64,000 nt of DNA from Galbula dea (taxonomy: Eukaryota; Chordata; Aves; Piciformes; Galbulidae): the NCBI GenBank assembly GCA_013399015.1, contig VWZX01002936.1:682001-746000 (forward strand), written 5' to 3'. Positions 60,701-64,000 of this stretch are shown one piece after another; within the stretch, counting starts at the first letter, position 1; every line of letters starts with the position of its first letter. The notes beneath the pieces were generated by a model. The model saw only the letters and a program-made list of their open reading frames with translations. It ran no database searches and was not told the DNA's origin. A program made the translations under genes and the position numbers.

Positions 60701-61946
60701 TGGACTTAAATGCTGCTTCAGTTTCTGAGTTTCTCACTCCAAGAAGGACTTTGAAGTGTGTGAGTGTGTCCAGAGAAAGGCAACAAAGCTGGTGAAGGGT
60801 CTTAGAGCACAAGTCTTGAGGGAACTGGGGTTGTTTAGTCTGGAGAAAGGGAGGCTGTGGGGAGATCATCAGACTCTACAACTCCCTGGAGGGAGGTTGG
60901 AGTGAGGTGGGGAGTGGCCTTTTCTTCCAAGGGACAGGATGAGAGGAAACAGCCTCAAGTTGCAGTAGGAGAGGTTTAGGATTGGACATTAGAAACAATG
61001 TCTCCCCTGAAAGGGTTGTTGAGCCCTGGAACAGGCTGCCTAGGGCAGTGGTGGAGTCCCCATCCCTGGAGCCATGGAGATGTGGTGCTGAGGGACATGG
61101 TTTAGTGGTGACCTGGCAGTGCTGGGTTAATAGTTGGATTTGATGATCTTAAAGATCTCTTCCAACCAAACTGATTCTATGTTAATACATAGACTTTGCA
61201 AAGCATTACCTCAAAATACATTTGGAAAACACTCCAATCTTGAGGCAGCTGTAGGGAATTCTTCCTGGAATTGTATTATATTATGGGGTTTTCCCTCAGG
61301 AGGGTTGTGAATAAGGTCTGCCTTAGCTGGCCTGCTGTTTGTTTTTAGTGAATTACCTTCCTTTCTACAACTGGTCAGTTAAATGAAACTGGTTTAGGGT
61401 TCAGAAAGAAAAGTAATGAACAGCTAAGTGTATGTTTAGAGACAGATGAGTCAAAGGAGGCTCATTCCTCAAGGAAAGCCAATGGTAGACTATGTTTAAA
61501 AGGAATTCCAGAATTACAAATACCTTTCCCTTACTGTGAAGTAAGTTGGTGTGAAAAGCATGTATCTGTCAGAGCAAAATGCTGAGGGCTTTCTCTTGCC
61601 ATTTCCAGGGCACAGCTGTATTCTGGTACAACCTCTTTCCAAGTGGAGAAGGTGATTACAGCACAAGGCATGCAGCCTGCCCTGTACTAGTGGGAAACAA
61701 ATGGGGTAAGGAGCACTCACCTTCTCCCTTCTCTGGGGGCTGGGCTTTTGGTGGTGGTGGGGGTGTCTTGGTTTGGTGGATTACAAAACCAGCCAGAAAT
61801 GAGGTCCTTTGTAAAGAAATGTACTTTATAAGTGTATCTAGAGTGCAGTGACCCAGCCCTTTTCTGTCTTTGCAGTATCCAACAAATGGCTCCACGAGAG
61901 GGGGCAGGAATTCCGAAGGCCGTGCACGTTATCAGAGTTGGAATGA
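33599..61946 (+). CDS. P4HA1: P4HA1, prolyl 4-hydroxylase alpha-1 (whole gene)
   Basis: Join (one isoform): 33628-33715, 34605-34701, 37095-37246, 39522-39659, 42068-42307, 43503-43693, 46085-46261, 48917-48987 or 50147-50217, 56403-56502, 58092-58145 or 58203-58256, 59924-59989, 60463-60531, 61609-61705, 61876-61946. Total 1,611 nt, 536 residues (human 534). Phases agree at every junction. Catalytic subunit of the ER collagen prolyl 4-hydroxylase (alpha2beta2 with PDI/P4HB): hydroxylates X-Pro-Gly prolines in procollagen using Fe2+, 2-oxoglutarate, O2 and ascorbate. Signal peptide 1-21, N-terminal dimerisation domain, TPR-like peptide-binding domain (about 160-260), and C-terminal 2OG-Fe(II) oxygenase with His431-X-Asp433, His502 and Lys512 (2-oxoglutarate). 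N-glycosylation sites Asn117 and Asn263. Intact; two pairs of alternative exons. Confidence 0.98.
34605..34701 (+). CDS. P4HA1: P4HA1 exon 3, residues 30-61
   Basis: Reads HMTDLINTEKDLVVSLKDYI then KLEQIK. Part of the N-terminal helical dimerisation region. Donor AAA|GTAAGC, phase 2. Confidence 0.96.
34716..34767 (-). mobile_element. CR1 LINE tail, - strand
   Basis: CACAGAATGGTTTGGGTTGG to 'aaagatcatagtcc', about 50 bases, only 15 bases after the exon 3 donor of P4HA1. Confidence 0.75.
35435..35475 (+). mobile_element. Possible CR1 tail scrap, + strand
   Basis: 'Ggtcccttccaactcctaac' followed by TGCTGTGAGG resembles the CR1 terminus. Too short to be sure. Confidence 0.35.
37095..37246 (+). 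CDS. P4HA1: P4HA1 exon 4, residues 62-112
   Basis: Reads WAEKLDQLTDTATKDPEGF then NAFKLMKRLNTEW. N-terminal helical domain. Donor ATG|GTAAGT, phase 1. Confidence 0.96.
37838..37963 (+). mobile_element. CR1 LINE tail, + strand
   Basis: 'Aaggcttgatggggccctgg' to CTATGATTCTATTTC, the same subfamily as at 2.9 and 4.2 kb. P4HA1 intron 4. Confidence 0.9.
39522..39659 (+). CDS. P4HA1: P4HA1 exon 5, residues 113-158
   Basis: Reads FISNMTIQRQFFPNDEDQTG; NMT (Asn117) is the first conserved N-glycosylation site. Ends DTLSRGNLP, donor CAG|GTAAGA, phase 1. Confidence 0.96.
42068..42307 (+). CDS. P4HA1: P4HA1 exon 6, residues 159-238, peptide-binding domain
   Basis: Encodes most of the TPR-like peptide-substrate-binding domain, including the Tyr-rich EADYYHTELWMEQAL and DYLSYAVYQQGDL stretches that line the proline-peptide groove. 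Longest coding exon (240 nt), donor TGG|GTATGT. Confidence 0.97.
43503..43693 (+). CDS. P4HA1: P4HA1 exon 7, residues 239-302
   Basis: DPEHQRANGNMKYFEYIMAK ends the peptide-binding domain; NKS (Asn263) is the second N-glycosylation site. An acidic/Lys linker, two residues shorter than in human, then YEMLCRGEGLKM. Donor ATG|GTAAAG. Confidence 0.96.
44008..44475 (-). mobile_element. CR1 LINE 3' part, - strand
   Basis: CACAGAATGGTTAAGGTTGG through the pol C-terminus on the - strand (LRELGLVSLE, CRATKVMRGLE). P4HA1 intron 7. Confidence 0.9.
44628..45562 (+). mobile_element. CR1 LINE, pol end plus tail, + strand
   Basis: Starts just before the aspartate box region and keeps one open frame of about 180 codons (44,799-45,350: KCRVLHFGSNNPQQRYRLGK and on) before the 3' tail TTCTGTGATG. 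The least damaged CR1 in the window, but lacking the 5' half, so inert. P4HA1 intron 7. Confidence 0.95.
46085..46261 (+). CDS. P4HA1: P4HA1 exon 8, residues 303-361
   Basis: Reads TPRRQKRLFCRYYDGNRNP then DEWDKPRIVRFLDIISDEE. Start of the catalytic domain. Donor AGG|GTAAAT, phase 0, feeding either of the two 71-nt exons. Confidence 0.96.
48917..48987 (+). CDS. P4HA1: P4HA1 exon 9 (alternative a)
   Basis: 71 nt after CTTCACAG, encoding LRRATISNPITGALETAHYR and ISK. Corresponds to human exon 9. Mutually exclusive with the 71-nt exon at 50,147: including both (142 nt) would shift the frame. Donor AAAAG|GTAAGA. Confidence 0.95.
49299..49364 (+). repeat. Tandem direct duplication, about 33-bp unit
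   Basis: Two adjacent copies of a unit containing 'atgtgatgctacaaaacctt', differing by one A in a homopolymer run. They lie in the intron between alternative exons 9 and 10. Recent duplication, since the copies are otherwise identical. Confidence 0.9.
50147..50217 (+). CDS. P4HA1: P4HA1 exon 10 (alternative b)
   Basis: 71 nt after TTTTTGTAG, encoding LSRATVHDPETGKLTTAHYR and VSK. Corresponds to human exon 10. Same length and phases as exon 9, 1,159 bases downstream. Donor AAGAG|GTAAGG. Confidence 0.95.
51014..51105 (+). mobile_element. CR1 LINE tail, + strand
   Basis: 'Gggaatcctgctctggcagg' to GGGTGATTCTGTGATTTT, in P4HA1 intron 10. Confidence 0.88.
52440..52620 (+). mobile_element. Possible solo LTR relic
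   Basis: TATAAAA (52,469-52,475) is followed 62 bases later by AATAAA (52,537-52,542), and then by a pyrimidine-rich stretch. This U3-R-U5-like spacing is typical of avian retroviral LTRs. I cannot see terminal TG...CA repeats or a target-site duplication, so this is only a candidate. It would be an old non-coding remnant. Confidence 0.25.
55098..55180 (+). mobile_element. CR1 LINE tail, + strand
   Basis: 'Gacagccctgctctggcagg' to GACATTCTGTGTGA, in P4HA1 intron 10. Confidence 0.85.
55845..56087 (+). mobile_element. CR1 LINE 3' end, + strand
   Basis: 'Ttagagaagagtaggtttag' to AATTCTATGATAAG. Subfamily of the 15.0-kb copy. P4HA1 intron 10, 315 bases before exon 11. Confidence 0.92.
56403..56502 (+). 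CDS. P4HA1: P4HA1 exon 11, residues 385-418
   Basis: Reads AWLSGYESPVVSRINTRIQD then LTGLDVSTAEELQ. 2OG-Fe(II) oxygenase fold. Acceptor CCCCTCAG completes the Ser codon from either 71-nt exon; donor CAG|GTAAGC, phase 0. Confidence 0.97.
56549..56753 (-). mobile_element. CR1 LINE 3' end, - strand
   Basis: CACAGAATCATTAGGGTTGG through 'accactctttcagtaaagaa'. It inserted 47 bases downstream of the exon 11 donor of P4HA1. Confidence 0.92.
58092..58145 (+). CDS. P4HA1: P4HA1 exon 12a, Fe-binding segment (DFGR form)
   Basis: 54 nt after ACCTTAG, encoding VANYGVGGQYEPHFDFGR, residues 419-436, with the iron ligands His431 and Asp433. Canonical donor AGG|GTAAGT. Phase 0 on both sides. A second version of the same exon begins 57 nt downstream. 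Confidence 0.93.
58203..58256 (+). CDS. P4HA1: P4HA1 exon 12b, Fe-binding segment (DFAR form)
   Basis: 54 nt after a strong acceptor TCTCTTTTTCAG, encoding VANYGVGGQYEPHFDFAR. The Ala form matches human P4HA1. The donor is CGG|GCAAGT, a GC donor with perfect +3 to +6 context. Against 12a, 12 of 18 codons differ, 11 silently. Reading past the donor meets TAG after eight codons. Inclusion of both copies would stay in frame and duplicate 18 residues, but the 57-nt intron between them is too short for normal vertebrate splicing. Confidence 0.9.
59924..59989 (+). CDS. P4HA1: P4HA1 exon 13, residues 437-458
   Basis: KDEPDAFKELGTGNRIATW then LFY. Acceptor TTCTTCACAG, donor TAT|GTAAGT. In human P4HA2 this position, not the preceding exon, is the one with alternative versions; I found no second copy here. 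Confidence 0.97.
60463..60531 (+). CDS. P4HA1: P4HA1 exon 14, residues 459-481
   Basis: MSDVSAGGATVFPEVGASVW then PRK. Core strand of the oxygenase domain. Donor AAG|GTAAGT. Confidence 0.97.
60758..61183 (+). mobile_element. CR1 LINE 3' part, + strand
   Basis: 'Gtccagagaaaggcaacaaag' to AACTGATTCTATGTTAATA, in P4HA1 intron 14. Subfamily of the 12.6-kb copy. Confidence 0.9.
61609..61705 (+). CDS. P4HA1: P4HA1 exon 15, residues 482-513, active-site His/Lys
   Basis: GTAVFWYNLFPSGEGDY then STRHAACPVLVGNKW. Contains the third iron ligand His502 and Lys512, which binds the 2-oxoglutarate C5 carboxylate. Donor GGG|GTAAGG, phase 1. Confidence 0.97.
61876..61946 (+). CDS. P4HA1: P4HA1 exon 16: C-terminus and stop
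   Basis: VSNKWLHERGQEFRRPCTLS then ELE and TGA (61,944-61,946). Identical in length and ending to the human C-terminus. Confidence 0.97.
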
Positions 61947-62840
61947 TGCAGAACTTCTCCTCTCTCTCTTCTGTACTCCCTTGGTGTAAAATGCACACAT
62001 CTCCTCCTCCAGTTTACAGTTGACTAACACTCCACTCCAGGTTCAAATCTTCCAACTACCCCAGTGTTTCATCTGTGGACAAAACAAACATACTTTGAGT
62101 TCCCTTAAAACTATCCCCTTTGAAGGCTCTGTGAACAGAGTAGGGTAAGGTCTAGGAGTGCTACAGAAAAAGGAAACAAAAACCACAACCAAAAAAAAGA
62201 GGACAGAATAGAGATGAGGGCCCCAAGGAACACTGGGGGTGTGTGTGTGTGGTCTTCCCTTCACCATGCCCCTCTGATCAGCGTGGAAAGCCAGTGTTCA
62301 TTCACCTAGAGTCCTCCCAGGAACTGTCAGGATGCTGAGGGTGGGATGATTTAATTTGGGAGGGCTCCCTTCTAAGGAAGGTTGAATTAAACCAGTTCCT
62401 ATTCCTCAATTTCCACACATCCAACTCCTTGCTTTTCTAGAGTGCCTGACCACTACTGCTGAGAACTGTGGACATGGTTGGTGTTTCTCTGGGGAACAGG
62501 TTATTTAATCTGGTTTTTCCACTTCCACAAAAGCCTCCATTTTTTTTCATACTGTCTTCATTCTCAGCCTCTCTGGGGAATTCTGTTCTTACCCTTGACA
62601 ATGTGAGACAGACAGCAGTTAACCTATGTGTAGATGAGGTGCCTCAGTAGTGTTGTCAAACACACAGCTGCAGCAGAGCAGCCTGACAACAATTACAGCC
62701 TCTCTCTTCCCTTTAACATTTGTCCACAAACAAATTCTGCTTTTCCTCTGTCTCAGCAGTCAACTTTTACATCTGTTCCTTGACCAGTGGGGATGGGACT
62801 GTTACCATATCCTCAGTAATAAAAATAATTGTGCCTTAGG
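61947..62840 (+). terminator. P4HA1: P4HA1 3' UTR with poly(A) signal
   Basis: About 0.9 kb after the stop without features. AATAAA at 62,818-62,823 is the best poly(A) signal, so cleavage is expected near 62,840. A short (GT)n run lies near 62,240. Confidence 0.65.
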
Positions 62841-64000
62841 AGACTCAGATTTCAAATTAGTTAATATTCCACTTCAGGTGATGAGGTATTACATAGTCAT
62901 TGCAGAATGCTCTCCACACTTTTGTCCTCCCAGTTCTTGAGGTTCTGTGAGAAATAGATAGCCTATTTATAATACTACATCTTTTTTAGATGCTTTTTAT
63001 TTTGCAAGTGTTGGTGGTTTGTTTTTTTTTTTTTGCTGGGGGTGCTGCATGCAGGCTGCAGTACTGACTTGCTTTCAGTCATGGGGGGTGACTGTTTGCA
63101 CAGGATGCCCAAGAAGGTGCCTGCTCTGGATGGTTTGATGTTTGTTCCCTTGCAGAGGCTGCCTCTGCTGCAGCAGTGCATCTCATGCCACCTCCCCTCT
63201 TTGCTGTCATTAGCACTCAGTAAGGGAGGAGGTGCTGGGAAGGGGCCCCCTCCAGAGGCTCTGGTGCTGCTCACTTCACTCCTCTGCTACTCTCCCCATG
63301 AGCCAGGGGCAGTTCTGATTCATGCTACCCCCACAGAGAAAGTCCCAAAGTCAGCTCACAGTGACTTTCAGGGCCCTTAGTTTGTGACAAGTAATCCTTA
63401 CAGTGAGGTGAAGTTAAAACCTCTGAGGGAGATGAGACTCTGGCTACTGTTCAACTTTGTTTTGCTCCTCAGGTGACTGACTGCTGTCCCTGCTGCCCCC
63501 CCCCCCAGCACAGGAGGAGCTAAGCAGGGTGGGGAGAGGCTGGAGGGAGGTTTGCTTTCCTTCAGTTCATTGTCTTAAGAAATGTTCCACTAACCCAAGA
63601 CCAAGAAATGAAGTGAGCTGCAGCAGACTCCACTGAAGTAGGCTGGTTTTCTGGCTGCTGCTGGTTTCACTGGTGTAGGGGGTCAAGCCTGAAGCCTAGC
63701 AAGGGGAAAAAAAAGAAAATTACCCCATTTTAGCCAGTTGGCTTTTCTGCCTCAACCCAAATCTTGACAATTGAGCCAAAATGTAGATGAAAGCACCTGT
63801 TACCTCTGGAATACTGGCAATGCAGTGTAAGGTACTACAGTTTGAGGAAACTGCACAGTTGATGAATGCATTGTTACCATTTCCACTGAGCCTGGCAGCA
63901 GTGGGACACCCTGTGTAACCTGCTTGTCTACAGCCTTGCACCTTCTTGCCTTCTCCCTGTGCTTTTTTTTTTTGGCAGATGTGAAACAAGAGTCCATCCA
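62841..64000. other. Downstream intergenic sequence
   Basis: No exon, repeat family or RNA gene recognised. Contains poly-T/poly-C runs near 63,020 and 63,500, and short frames without similarity. Confidence 0.5.

Noticed and set aside
1..64000. CRISPR arrays, operons, tRNA or rRNA genes
   Set aside because: None seen; the window is vertebrate nuclear DNA with split genes, and the repeats are dispersed CR1 copies without regular spacing.

Overview
This is a single-copy stretch of a bird nuclear genome. The evidence is GT-AG split genes, one GC-rich CpG-island promoter, roughly two dozen CR1 LINE fragments with the avian 3' end (GATGATCTTTAAGGTCCCTTCC... type), and proteins closest to what I know of chicken. 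The order cannot be fixed from sequence alone. The CR1 load is high, so a CR1-rich lineage such as the woodpecker/hornbill group is possible, but that is a guess.

Layout. (1) About 1.4-3.3 kb, + strand: decayed remains of ECD (ecdysoneless cell-cycle regulator). One exon carries an in-frame stop; the last exon carries a 2-base deletion and has a CR1 directly against its 5' side. (2) 10.28-16.94 kb, - strand: a complete NUDT13 gene (mitochondrial NAD(H)-diphosphatase-like Nudix hydrolase). I could assemble 8 coding exons giving a 350-residue frame. A weak CpG cluster at about 18.4 kb is a possible non-coding first exon and promoter. (3) 18.6-25.3 kb: intergenic DNA with CR1 pieces. (4) 25.3-26.3 kb: CpG-island promoter and non-coding exon 1 of P4HA1. 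(5) 33.6-61.95 kb, + strand: all coding exons of P4HA1 (prolyl 4-hydroxylase alpha-1), 536 codons, with 3' UTR and AATAAA to about 62.82 kb. (6) 62.85-64 kb: nothing recognised. The order ECD(+), NUDT13(-), P4HA1(+) is the mirror image of the human chromosome 10 order P4HA1-NUDT13-ECD, which supports all three calls.

Most interesting observation. P4HA1 here has two pairs of duplicated, mutually exclusive-looking exons. The first (71 nt each, 48,917 and 50,147) is the known exon 9/10 pair. The second is a pair of 54-nt exons (58,092 and 58,203) that both encode the iron-binding His-X-Asp segment. They lie only 57 nt apart. They differ at 12 of 54 positions, 11 of which are synonymous, and the only protein change is Gly to Ala; the second copy uses a GC splice donor. 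I do not recall this second pair being described for P4HA1. Its pattern implies long selection on both copies.

The genes do not form a pathway. P4HA1 hydroxylates procollagen prolines in the ER as a tetramer with P4HB, and NUDT13 hydrolyses dinucleotides, probably in mitochondria. They are linked only by conserved synteny.
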